Shown here piece after piece: positions 1 to 7,767 of a stretch of 64,000 nucleotides of DNA. The notes under the pieces are model-generated. The model worked only from the letters and a program-made list of their open reading frames with translations, did not search any database and had not been told where the DNA came from. The stretch spans positions 44,175 through 108,174 of the forward strand of contig NZ_LJYX01000014.1 in the NCBI RefSeq assembly GCF_001440345.1. The letters are read 5' to 3'. Source of the stretch: Colwellia sp. TT2012 (lineage in GTDB: Bacteria > Pseudomonadota > Gammaproteobacteria > Enterobacterales > Alteromonadaceae). The number at the start of each line of letters is the position of its first letter. Position 1 is the first letter of the stretch. The translations under genes were made by a program, and so were the position numbers.

Positions 1-2
1 AA

Positions 3-335
3 GAAGAGATTGACCTATGGGAAATATTTAACCCTGAAATCTTCGCATTTGTTAAAAATAATGAGTTATGGTTCGACCCTAAATCTGGTTTACGACTACA
101 AAGTTGCCCTTTTCTAGCAATAGCGGAAAAAAAAGACCCGCTCGCGCCTGATCTGTATACCTGCAGCATTTATTTAGATAGACCGGAAGACTGTCGTCAT
201 TATCCTAGCCTGATTGCTGAAATGATCAGAGATGAATGTGAGATGATTGAAGTAATAGACTTAGACAATCACAAAAAAGCGCAAATTAAATTAGATGTAT
301 TGATGCAAGATAGCCGCCCGCCAAGCTACTCCTAG
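3..335 (+). CDS. YkgJ-type cysteine-cluster protein, C-terminal part
   Basis: The frame is open from the left window edge to a TAG, so the start lies outside; 110 residues are visible. Cysteines occur in SCPFLA, YTC, EDCRHYPSL and DEC, the spacing expected of the YkgJ/UPF0153 family of small proteins with a putative zinc- or iron-chelating cysteine cluster. The RPEDCRHYP segment is the most family-like part. The biochemical role of the family is not settled. The assignment is from motif memory only, because the N-terminal cysteines are outside the window. Confidence 0.6.
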   Translation, partial: EEIDLWEIFNPEIFAFVKNNELWFDPKSGLRLQSCPFLAIAEKKDPLAPDLYTCSIYLDRPEDCRHYPSLIAEMIRDECEMIEVIDLDNHKKAQIKLDVLMQDSRPPSYS

Positions 336-391
336 GGTAATCCATCTTGGCAGACAAGCTAGATTAATCGGCTACTGCTGGTTTGCTAACC

Positions 392-676
392 TTATTGAAT
401 AATTGCAACACCGCTAACTTCTAACACTGATTTTGCGTCTGCCCGCTCAATAACCTTCCATAATGTCGTTTGAATAGTTTCATCGGTTCTAACATCACCC
501 TGACAGGAAAACTTCTGCTCTTGTATCTCAGCACCTTCTTCTGAGGTGTAAGCAACAACAACTTGTGTTGCACAAGTTGTCGATTCACCAAAATAAGCCA
601 GTGATATTTGTGGGTAACCTTGAAAGCCTTTTTTAACTCGTTTTGCTATACGTTTTGTTGATTTATCTAAATTCAT
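392..676 (-). CDS. conserved hypothetical protein (94 aa)
   Basis: A small soluble protein with a very basic N-terminus (KSTKRIAKRVKKGFQG) followed by a beta-rich section and the helix TTLWKVIERADAKSVLEV. There is no signal peptide or membrane segment. A GGA lies upstream of the ATG. It converges with the YkgJ-like gene, about 56 bp away. I do not recognise a domain; the basic start could bind nucleic acid, but that is a guess. Codon use and composition look like those of its neighbours. Confidence 0.55.
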   Translation of the reverse strand: MNLDKSTKRIAKRVKKGFQGYPQISLAYFGESTTCATQVVVAYTSEEGAEIQEQKFSCQGDVRTDETIQTTLWKVIERADAKSVLEVSGVAIIQ

Positions 677-820
677 AATAGATATCCAGAAGTAATGTAG
701 CGCCCTACTATAGGACTTTTACTTAGTTTGCTAAAATGTTTCACACATTGCAAGTCATTGTCAGCTTGTAAGATTTAATCCCTTAGTGAAGCGTTTGATT
801 TATGAAAGGATATAATCGTT

Positions 821-1225
821 TTAGTTGCTGGTATATATGCTCAATATTGGAAATTTAAACACGCCAAAGGACACGGTAATGGACTGGGTTTCTTTGCCTT
901 TGAAGTTTAATTTATACTCTAGTGGCTTGTTACGACTGCCATCAGCAAATAGCGCCATTAAATGATCTTGATCTAACTCGCGGTTACCCGAGGATAAATT
1001 CGTTAGTGTTATAACCCCCCAACGTTCACCTATGTCATTACTCATTAGTACATAGTTTACTATTTCAAAGTCACCCGCTTTGGGCTTAACATTATTATCA
1101 TTAGGGAAAGACAAAATAATTGTGTTTGTTACCGAACGATCGATGTTCAATACCTCGGTATCTTCGGCTTGACTAGCCGACACAAAAGATAATAAAGCTA
1201 ACAATATAAATAAAGATTTTCTCAC
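821..1225 (-). CDS. secreted hypothetical protein (134 aa)
   Basis: It starts with GTG, supported by GGAG eight bases upstream on the minus strand. Residues 1-20 are a clear Sec signal peptide (MRKSLFILLALLSFVSASQA), so the mature protein is about 114 residues and periplasmic or exported. The mature part is beta-rich, with GERWGVITLTNLSSGNRELD and an extended tail that could be an immunoglobulin-like sandwich. It is not recognised as a known family. It stands alone between two other minus-strand genes. Confidence 0.6.
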   Translation of the reverse strand: MRKSLFILLALLSFVSASQAEDTEVLNIDRSVTNTIILSFPNDNNVKPKAGDFEIVNYVLMSNDIGERWGVITLTNLSSGNRELDQDHLMALFADGSRNKPLEYKLNFKGKETQSITVSFGVFKFPILSIYTSN

Positions 1226-1357
1226 TGTAACTGCTCCAGAAATTAAACACCCCTTTATTTAACGGGCTGATACTAGTGTACAAAAATGAGTAGCGCTTGT
1301 GACACAGCAAACATAGCACTCATCAATACACCGTGGTGATATAGGTTCAAGTAAAGC

Positions 1358-1783
1358 TTAATTATCAAGACGCTTATTATCGGTTAACAGCTTGTCAGCA
1401 GATCCTGAAAAATCAAAATGTTTAAAAAAAACATCATAAATCGTTTTCAAAACCTCTGTACCATAACAACGTGTATGTTTAAACTCGCCATTTTCTTCAT
1501 AAACACTCGAGTTGTAGATAATATATTTCAGTTCCTCTTTCCCTTGTACCTTTGCCGGGTAATTTTTCAGTTTTTCCATACGACCTAACCGTGCCATCAT
1601 GTCAGATAAACAATGCTTATCACGTTGGAATTCTGAAACATGATGACCTATATACTCATCCTTGGTATACCCTAACACCTCCAGTTCACATTCGTTGGCA
1701 TAAACAATAATACCTTCTGCAGAAACAACATGGATGCCTATTGATGAGTTATAAATAAAATCTTCTGGTTGCTCAGTAAACAT
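1358..1783 (-). CDS. PAS-domain protein, single domain
   Basis: A 141-residue protein made almost entirely of one PAS fold: IYNSSIGIHVVSAEGIIVYA is the typical first strand pair, followed by NECELEVLGYTKDEYIGHHV, the classic helix and turn of PAS sensors. The C-terminus has the strand set of the PAS core (YIIYNSSVYEENGEFKHT). There is no kinase, GGDEF or methyl-accepting output domain, so it would have to act through a partner. An AGGAAA ribosome site precedes the ATG. Its ligand cannot be told from sequence. Confidence 0.7.
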   Translation of the reverse strand: MFTEQPEDFIYNSSIGIHVVSAEGIIVYANECELEVLGYTKDEYIGHHVSEFQRDKHCLSDMMARLGRMEKLKNYPAKVQGKEELKYIIYNSSVYEENGEFKHTRCYGTEVLKTIYDVFFKHFDFSGSADKLLTDNKRLDN

Positions 1784-1983
1784 AAATCATCTTTCCTACT
1801 GGTTAATGGGCAAAGCTTAGATAATTAGATAAAATTATAGCTGAACGAAACACAGTCAACTGAATTTTGTTCATTACTATAGCGGCACGCCATCGTATGG
1901 GTTTATTTTTAAAGATTCAAGCGACTTTGTTAGCTTTCCCACGAGGATTGCCAATTTATGGTCATGGGGATCTAATCGGTAGC

Positions 1984-2100
1984 TTAATTAACGTGTCTAA
2001 GCTTTGATGGCGTTTCCCCGGTCCACTTTTTATATGCGGCGCTGTAGCTTAAATCTTTAGCAATTTCGTCTAACTTGTGCCCTGCTCTGATAACTTTCGG
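1984..2100 (-). pseudogene. remnant of an AraC-type regulator (C-terminal HTH)
   Basis: On the minus strand one frame reads GHKLDEIAKDLSYSAAYKK followed by WTGETPSKLRHVN and a stop. This is the second helix-turn-helix of AraC/XylS regulators (IAxxLGYSxxxxFxRxFKRWxGxSPxxyR). The frame is interrupted by a TAG just upstream (QER-stop-PKV), and nothing recognisable of the ligand-binding half remains, so only the last ~35 codons of a dead gene are visible. Confidence 0.5.
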
Positions 2101-2128
2101 CTAACGTTCTTGAGGTTCAATATCGGTA

Positions 2129-2182
2129 GCCCTTTAATAGTATTAGCTAATAAGTACATTTTTAGCTAAGACTATTAAGGGC
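2129..2182. repeat. long inverted repeat
   Basis: Arms of about 22 bases (GCCCTTTAATAGTATTAGCT and AGCTAAGACTATTAAGGGC) pair with one or two mismatches around a short AT loop that contains TAATAAGTAC. It lies beside the AraC remnant, so it may be the terminator of the lost gene or a small palindromic element. No T-run follows either arm. Confidence 0.5.
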
Positions 2183-2765
2183 GGTTGACCTTGCAAACTA
2201 ACGCTGCCATTTGCCTTTATTTACAGCGATTTTAGCCCTTGTTGTTTGTGTATACAAACATGATGATACGAACAAAGTCGCGGTAAATCCCATTAATATC
2301 CCCTGAAAGAGTAACAACGCCTAGTTGCTGTGTTTTACCACGCTGGATCATTCTCAAGGATAATTATGGTACGTAATTACTAACATAGGAAAGAAAATCG
2401 GTCGGCTAAAGCTAAAACTTAATAATTGCCATAACATGAACCTATTTCCCCTTGTTAACTGTGCTTAAATAATGCGCCATAAACGATGTATTTTAATAGA
2501 TTTTACCCCTTAATAATTAAGTTTTTGTCCGGCCTGAACTCATTTTTACCCGTTTAGTTTGAAATATACTCACTTAGTGAACTCAGTTTTCGCCTTAAAC
2601 AGATAAAAACATAATTTTTTTTAAATAAATAGCCTATAGATTAAAGGTAAATAACTCACCCAGACAACTCTCCTACAGGGCTTATTTTTAAAGAGGTAAA
2701 CCAGTTAAACTAAATACACACTTTGTCACAAATCCAGTCATTGCCATAAAAGATAATAGGAATCT
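2183..2765. other. intergenic, no gene seen
   Basis: AT-rich DNA without a credible coding frame on either strand. A short imperfect palindrome (GTTTGTGTATACAAAC) lies near 2246. The right part is probably the upstream region of the porin promoter. Confidence 0.5.
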
Positions 2766-2796
2766 AAATGATAATTATTATTGTATACAATATAAT
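2766..2796 (+). promoter_or_regulatory. porin promoter overlapped by a Fur-box-like palindrome
   Basis: A perfect -10 hexamer TATAAT lies at 2791-2796. Immediately upstream, TGATAATTATTATTG at 2769-2783 matches 13 of 15 positions of the Fur 7-1-7 palindrome TGATAATNATTATCA and covers the place where the -35 box would be. Fur binding there would block transcription in high iron. The genes behind it (porin, haem-binding protein, ferric-reductase-like protein) fit iron control. Confidence 0.6.
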
Positions 2797-2842
2797 TTAC
2801 CTTTAGACTGTGCCACTTCTTGAATTTAGAAGTATAAGAATA

Positions 2843-3823
2843 ATGCAAAAAAACAGATATAAACTCGGCCTTTTATTAACCTGTACTTGCAGCATTTTGC
2901 CCGTACAAGCTAATGAAAATGATTTGTTCGGTGTTGATATTTACGGGAGATTGAGTCTTTCATACCAACTACAAAATAATAAGCAAACTGGGGAAGTGTG
3001 GAAATTAGCCAACAATGCCTCTCGCCTAGGCTTTAAAGGCGGCAGTGTTTTTTCAAAGAATATGTCAATAATATACCAAATAGAATTTGGCGTTGAAGCG
3101 GATGACGGTGATAAAAAGGGTCGAACGTTATCACAACGAGACACCTTTTTAGGGGTGCAATCTGACTGGGGCCGGTTTATTGCCGGCAGAATTACCATTC
3201 CTTTTAAAGAGGCTAAAGGTAACTTTGACTACTTTAATGATTTACAAGGCGAATTAGGCAAGATAATTGATGGCGAAGAACGTTTAGACAATGTTTTGCA
3301 ATACGACAGTCAAAAAATATTAGGCCCAATAAAAACAACGATAGCGATTGTTCCTGGGGAAAACACCCATGATAGTAGTCAAGATGGTCCTGCCGATGGC
3401 ATATCATCCGCTATTGAATATAAAAACAATGATCTGTTTTTTAGCGCGGCGATAAACTCCAATATTAAGCAATTAGATCAATTACGTTTAGTGGCTACCT
3501 GGCCAGTAGGCTCACTGCGATTTGGGCTTTTATTCCAACATACTAAAACCAGTAAAAAAACGCTGCTACTGGCTGACGGCAGTAATAGTGCTAACGCCTA
3601 TGGGGTAAGTTCATCTTATTCTTTCAATAAAAATAGGATTAATGCCCAATTCATCCAGAGTGATAGCTCAATGAAATTATCTGACGCTACCCAATTCTCT
3701 ATTTCCTGGGAGCATAGCTTTAATTCGCGGACAACATTTTTTACTTATTTTGCTGATCGCGATGCCGAGCAAACCGATAAAAGCGAAAGCTACTATGCCT
3801 TAGGTCTTAAATACAATTTTTAA
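2843..3823 (+). CDS. outer-membrane porin (Gram-negative general porin type)
   Basis: The start is placed at the internal ATG at 2843, giving a proper signal peptide (KLGLLLTCTCSILPVQA) and a 326-residue product; a start at 2810 would put a non-signal extension in front. The mature part begins DLFGVDIYGRLSLSYQ and ends in YYALGLKYNF with a C-terminal phenylalanine, the outer-membrane beta-barrel targeting signature. Alternating strands such as DTFLGVQSDWGRFIAGR are typical of 16-strand porins. It is first in a likely operon with the two following genes, behind a Fur-box-like promoter, so it may admit a substrate or iron chelate used by those proteins. Confidence 0.8.
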   Translation: MQKNRYKLGLLLTCTCSILPVQANENDLFGVDIYGRLSLSYQLQNNKQTGEVWKLANNASRLGFKGGSVFSKNMSIIYQIEFGVEADDGDKKGRTLSQRDTFLGVQSDWGRFIAGRITIPFKEAKGNFDYFNDLQGELGKIIDGEERLDNVLQYDSQKILGPIKTTIAIVPGENTHDSSQDGPADGISSAIEYKNNDLFFSAAINSNIKQLDQLRLVATWPVGSLRFGLLFQHTKTSKKTLLLADGSNSANAYGVSSSYSFNKNRINAQFIQSDSSMKLSDATQFSISWEHSFNSRTTFFTYFADRDAEQTDKSESYYALGLKYNF

Positions 3824-3885
3824 GGTCAGATGTAATTACAGTACCTCAAATCACCTCCAAAATATTTACTTTAGGTAATAATACA

Positions 3886-4926
3886 ATGAAAAATAAATTA
3901 TTGTTCACACTGCTCTTTTTACTACTAAGTGAGCAGACCTTTGCTGCTCGTATGATTATTGAAGCCAAATTTATCCCGAGTGCAATTACCATAGATGGAA
4001 AAAAAGATGAACAGTGGGATTTAGTTACCCCGCTAACCGTACAGCTCAATGAACTGCCTTATAAACCTGATAATGGCTACCGAGGCCTTAAAGAAACTTC
4101 TATAGAAATTAGTAGCTTATACGACAATGAGTACATCTACTTTCTTTTTCGTTGGTATGACCCGACTATCAGTTTAGCGCGTTTCCCTTGGGAAAAAACA
4201 CAAGATGGCTCCTGGATAAAGCTTGCAAATTTAGATCATACCTTACATGAAAATACCTACTATGAAGATAAATTAGCCATTTATTGGGATATTAACGAGC
4301 GCGGTTTTATTAAAAAAGGCTGTGATAAATCCTGTCACATGCAAGAAGAAGGCTTGCTGGCAGGTATCAAAGACACTTCCTCTGGTCGTCACTATACTAA
4401 AAATGACGGCGAAACAATCGATGAATGGCATTGGAAAGCTACTCGTACCAACTCATTAAAGCAAATGGATGATGGTTACGTAAATAATGAACATGAGACA
4501 AATAATAAGTGGGGTCGGCATATAGATAATCCTCACTCAGGAGGATATTACGCCAATAAAAACAAAACAAATGTCCCTGCTTGGATGAATGGTCCACAGG
4601 TAAAACCAAGTCCTGACTGGATTTTAGACAGTGGTAAGGTACCATTTATCGATACTTTTAAAGCGGGAGATCGAATTGCTGGCATCGTCATTGCCCCCTT
4701 TAAACAAGCACGTGCAGATGTTACTGCCCGAGGTATTTGGATCGATGACCATTGGCAGTTGGAGATCAGGCGTAAACTTACCACTCACCACCAAGATAGT
4801 GCTACCCAAGATGTGCAGTTTGATAACTTAAATAAAGCCTATTACTTTGGTGTAACGGTTTTTGATAATAGCCAAATCAACCACCTCTATCATAAAAAAT
4901 CAATCAAACTTACTTTTAAGCAGTAG
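3886..4926 (+). CDS. periplasmic haem-binding protein, ethylbenzene-dehydrogenase gamma-subunit type
   Basis: Residues 1-20 are a signal peptide (LLFTLLFLLLSEQTFA). The mature protein follows the pattern of the EB_dh/CBM9-like fold: IDGKKDEQWD near the start, YDNEYIYFLFRWYDPT, DKLAIYWDIN and later GDRIAGIVIAP and HWQLEIRRKL. In this family the domain carries a b-type haem and passes electrons for periplasmic redox enzymes. An additional C-x3-C-H motif (C146, C150, H151) could hold a covalent haem, although it is one residue longer than the canonical CxxCH. It lies 62 bp after the porin and 53 bp before the flavocytochrome, consistent with a three-gene electron-transfer unit. Confidence 0.7.
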   Translation: MKNKLLFTLLFLLLSEQTFAARMIIEAKFIPSAITIDGKKDEQWDLVTPLTVQLNELPYKPDNGYRGLKETSIEISSLYDNEYIYFLFRWYDPTISLARFPWEKTQDGSWIKLANLDHTLHENTYYEDKLAIYWDINERGFIKKGCDKSCHMQEEGLLAGIKDTSSGRHYTKNDGETIDEWHWKATRTNSLKQMDDGYVNNEHETNNKWGRHIDNPHSGGYYANKNKTNVPAWMNGPQVKPSPDWILDSGKVPFIDTFKAGDRIAGIVIAPFKQARADVTARGIWIDDHWQLEIRRKLTTHHQDSATQDVQFDNLNKAYYFGVTVFDNSQINHLYHKKSIKLTFKQ

Positions 4927-4979
4927 CGGTGTTCGGTCTTTTTAAACCAGCCTTTTAACCATTCGAGCCAGTAATAGCA

Positions 4980-6761
4980 ATGAAATCAATACTAACAACA
5001 ATTGCGCAACCTTCTAACCTTACTAAGAGGGTTGTTTTTTATTACTGGCTCAAAAAATATTCGAGTACTTGGCTAGCGATGCCATGGTTATTATTAGTAT
5101 TAACAACCTTAGCTGTTCAATTTTGCCTCGGGTTTCAATATAACTCTAATGATACCACTACCATTTATCTGCAAGTAGCAAGAGCATGTGCTTATGCTCT
5201 TTTATTGATTCTAAGCTTACTCTGGTTACCCGTCATGCGTCATGGCTTGGCCGCACTAAGACGTTCTCGGTGGACAAGTTGGTTACCCTTAACACACGCA
5301 AAAAATATACACCGTTGGTTAGGCCATGTTTTGCTCATCGCCTCGCTTATTCATGGTAGCTGTTACCTGCTATATTTTAACAGTTTAGAAGCGCCCTTCA
5401 TGGCAACCTTGTTAGGTGAGGAAGCTGATTTGGTTCGTTCCATGAAAACCACCATGTATGAATTTGTCAGCGAAGATGAAAGTATTGATGATGTCATAGA
5501 TTGGATCGCGTTAGGTATGCCGGAATCTATGTATCACGATAAAATACGCCCTATTATGCAAGAAGATTGCACTAAATGTCACAGCACTTCTTCCACCATG
5601 ACTTACGCCATTCCGTCTTTGTCCCTTAGTCATTATAATGACGTTATGTCTTTGAGTGAAAGTGGTATCTGGTCACGTCAATTTCGTATTAATTTCTGTG
5701 GCATTGTGATGTTATTATTGGTGATTGCTCTTTGGATCACTTCCCTTGATGTCGTGAGAAAAAATTATCATCATATTTTTCAACATGTACATAAATTTGG
5801 CTATTTAATGATCCTATTAGCCTTACTGCATATCCCGCGTTACAACTGGTTGATATTGCCTTGTATCATCTTAGTTATTGAATATATTTTTTCGCACTAT
5901 GTTCGTATTTATTATGATCAAGACGCAACCTTAAGCAAAGTTAATGACTCAATCATGACGCTAACATTACCCCGTCCCGCTAAGTTCAAAATTCAGTCTG
6001 GCCATTATTTACAATTACGTATTCCGGGACTTAAACGTTTTGAGTGGCACGATTTTTCTTTAACTGGGCAACGAAGTGATGAAGACGTAATCAGATTAAA
6101 AATTAAGGTTCAAGGCGATTGGACGCAAAAGTTATATGACAGGTTCCGCAGTATAAAGGTAAACCAACAAGCCCTCAGTTATTTAGAACACAATGAAGAA
6201 TTCCAGGAGGAAAGTCTGGAGAAAGATCAGACGGTACTCAAGGTTGATATCAGAGGACCATTTGCCAGCCCTGCAGCCCATATGCCTAAAAATGATCAAT
6301 GGGTTATGATAGCAGGAGGTATTGGCATAACACCATTTCTTGGTTTTATGCATGCCTTTTTAAGTAACAAGCAGCAAGTGAAACAATTTCATTTAATATG
6401 GCTATTAAGAGATAGTAGCTTACTTACTTGGTTAAAACCCTTTATTACCTCCCCTATTCTAGGAGGACATATACATATTTACCTGACTAAATCTGGAAAT
6501 TCACCTCTGCCTGATTGGTTGAAATTACATAGCCAAAGCAACCTTTTGATTAAGCAACAACGGCCAGATCTATCTCATGTTTTCCACCATTTAGATGAGT
6601 TTTACCATAGTAAACAAAGTATAAAAAATAATAATAACAAAGAATATTCACTAAAACTTTCCAAACCCCACTGTTTTGTTTGTGGCCCCTTAGGTCTGAC
6701 TAAAACAGTGACTAAACTTTGCCAGAGCATGGGATGGTCGGTCAGTGTTGAGCAGTTCTAA
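4980..6761 (+). CDS. ferric-reductase-like flavocytochrome with inserted CxxCH
   Basis: The 593-residue protein has an N-terminal multi-helix membrane domain of the Ferric_reduct/NOX family, with histidine-bearing helices near residues 110-130 (NIHRWLGHVLLIASLIHG) and 268-290 (FQHVHKFGYLMILLALLH). The C-terminal half is a ferredoxin-reductase module: FEWHDFSLTG for FAD, GGIGITPFLGF and CGPLGLTKTV for NAD(P)H. Between the haem helices is a non-membrane stretch with C197-T-K-C200-H201, a canonical haem c motif that ordinary ferric reductases lack. It would move electrons from cytoplasmic NAD(P)H through b haems to a periplasmic acceptor, perhaps the preceding haem protein. Confidence 0.75.
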   Translation: MKSILTTIAQPSNLTKRVVFYYWLKKYSSTWLAMPWLLLVLTTLAVQFCLGFQYNSNDTTTIYLQVARACAYALLLILSLLWLPVMRHGLAALRRSRWTSWLPLTHAKNIHRWLGHVLLIASLIHGSCYLLYFNSLEAPFMATLLGEEADLVRSMKTTMYEFVSEDESIDDVIDWIALGMPESMYHDKIRPIMQEDCTKCHSTSSTMTYAIPSLSLSHYNDVMSLSESGIWSRQFRINFCGIVMLLLVIALWITSLDVVRKNYHHIFQHVHKFGYLMILLALLHIPRYNWLILPCIILVIEYIFSHYVRIYYDQDATLSKVNDSIMTLTLPRPAKFKIQSGHYLQLRIPGLKRFEWHDFSLTGQRSDEDVIRLKIKVQGDWTQKLYDRFRSIKVNQQALSYLEHNEEFQEESLEKDQTVLKVDIRGPFASPAAHMPKNDQWVMIAGGIGITPFLGFMHAFLSNKQQVKQFHLIWLLRDSSLLTWLKPFITSPILGGHIHIYLTKSGNSPLPDWLKLHSQSNLLIKQQRPDLSHVFHHLDEFYHSKQSIKNNNNKEYSLKLSKPHCFVCGPLGLTKTVTKLCQSMGWSVSVEQF

Positions 6762-6881
6762 ACTATTTGATATCGCATCATGTGAGCCAATGAAGAATTA
6801 AATTCTGGAAAAACTTCATTTACTTCTATAATTACCATTCTTCACCTTAATTTTAATTTAATTAGCACAAGGATGTACAAT

Positions 6882-7454
6882 ATGAATGTTTTATCCGGGT
6901 CAACCTCTGCTCGTCCAGATTTAGACTGGAGCCAATTAAAAGAAACTATTGTTATGCTCAACTTGGCAGTGACTCAAATTGATCAATCGATGAATGAGGG
7001 TAACTCCTCTGTTTCAACTTTATCTAAATCATTTACTGGGCTTGCGACCAATTTAAGTGATATTCAGAGCTCAATTGCCCAATTAAGTCAAAAAGATGAA
7101 AGTAGTGAAAAAATGAAGTTAATCATTGAAGGCTCTACGTCAACTGCCTTGGATAAAGTACATTCAGCTATAATCGCCTTTCAGTTTTACGATAAGCTCA
7201 GCCAAAGGTTAGATCATGTCAGTCAAAGTCTCAGTGCTTTAACCGCACTGATTAGTAACCCAACAGATTTATATTCGCCTAATGCTTGGCAAGCATTACA
7301 AGAAACAATTCGCAGTAAATATACTATGGAAGAAGAACGTCAAATGTTTGATAAGGTTATTTCTGGCGTGCCCATTGAAGAAGCTTTAATTGAATTTAAC
7401 CTTGATATGGCAAATAAAACTGCTTCTGAAGAAGATGAAATAGAGTTATTCTAG
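6882..7454 (+). CDS. conserved helical protein, possibly signalling-related
   Basis: The start is put at the second ATG (6882) because CAAGG sits 9 bases upstream, whereas it directly abuts the ATG at 6873. The 190-residue product has no signal peptide and is mostly helical, with serine-rich heptad-like segments (SSVSTLSKSFTGLATNLSDI) and AFQFYDKLSQRLDHVSQSL, a stretch reminiscent of the four-helix-bundle core of CheZ and related proteins. A chemotaxis-type role is only a suggestion. It ends in an acidic tail (EEDEIELF). It is followed by a strong terminator. Confidence 0.55.
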   Translation: MNVLSGSTSARPDLDWSQLKETIVMLNLAVTQIDQSMNEGNSSVSTLSKSFTGLATNLSDIQSSIAQLSQKDESSEKMKLIIEGSTSTALDKVHSAIIAFQFYDKLSQRLDHVSQSLSALTALISNPTDLYSPNAWQALQETIRSKYTMEEERQMFDKVISGVPIEEALIEFNLDMANKTASEEDEIELF

Positions 7455-7514
7455 CTTGAATGTTTTACTGTAAATCTAGTTCGCCTTTACCAAGTGCTAT
7501 GTTAATTTATAGCT

Positions 7515-7555
7515 AAAACCGTACTTATTAGCACCTAGCTAATAAGTACGGTTTT
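7515..7555 (+). terminator. strong stem-loop terminator
   Basis: A perfect 18-bp inverted repeat, AAAACCGTACTTATTAGC then loop ACCTA then GCTAATAAGTACGGTTTT, 61 bp after the preceding stop. The A/T ends make it usable in both directions. Part of the stem (GCTAATAAGTAC) recurs in the inverted repeat near 2150. Confidence 0.7.
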
Positions 7556-7599
7556 CGTTAGCAACGGGAAAACTTTTCCACTCTGCGGCCTTAATTAAT

Positions 7600-7763
7600 G
7601 AATTCCAGTTTCATTAATTTTATGATCTTGTTGTGCATAGGAAAAATATATCTGGGCAAGGCGATCGATTGAGCAATAGCCGGCTATTGGGATTGAGAGC
7701 AACGCTGATATGGTGTATTTTAACCAGCACAAGTGAGCCATAATTTAATGAAATTGGTATAAT
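7600..7763. mobile_element. palindromic MITE-like element
   Basis: The left end CCAGTTTCATTAATTTTATG and the inverted right end CCAATTTCATTAAATTATGG form imperfect terminal inverted repeats. The centre holds the perfect palindrome CAATAGCCGGCTATTG, and inner segments also pair imperfectly. It contains no coding frame. It abuts the stop of the MFS gene. The structure and size (~164 bp) fit a non-autonomous miniature element. Confidence 0.5.
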
Positions 7764-7767
7764 GCCA

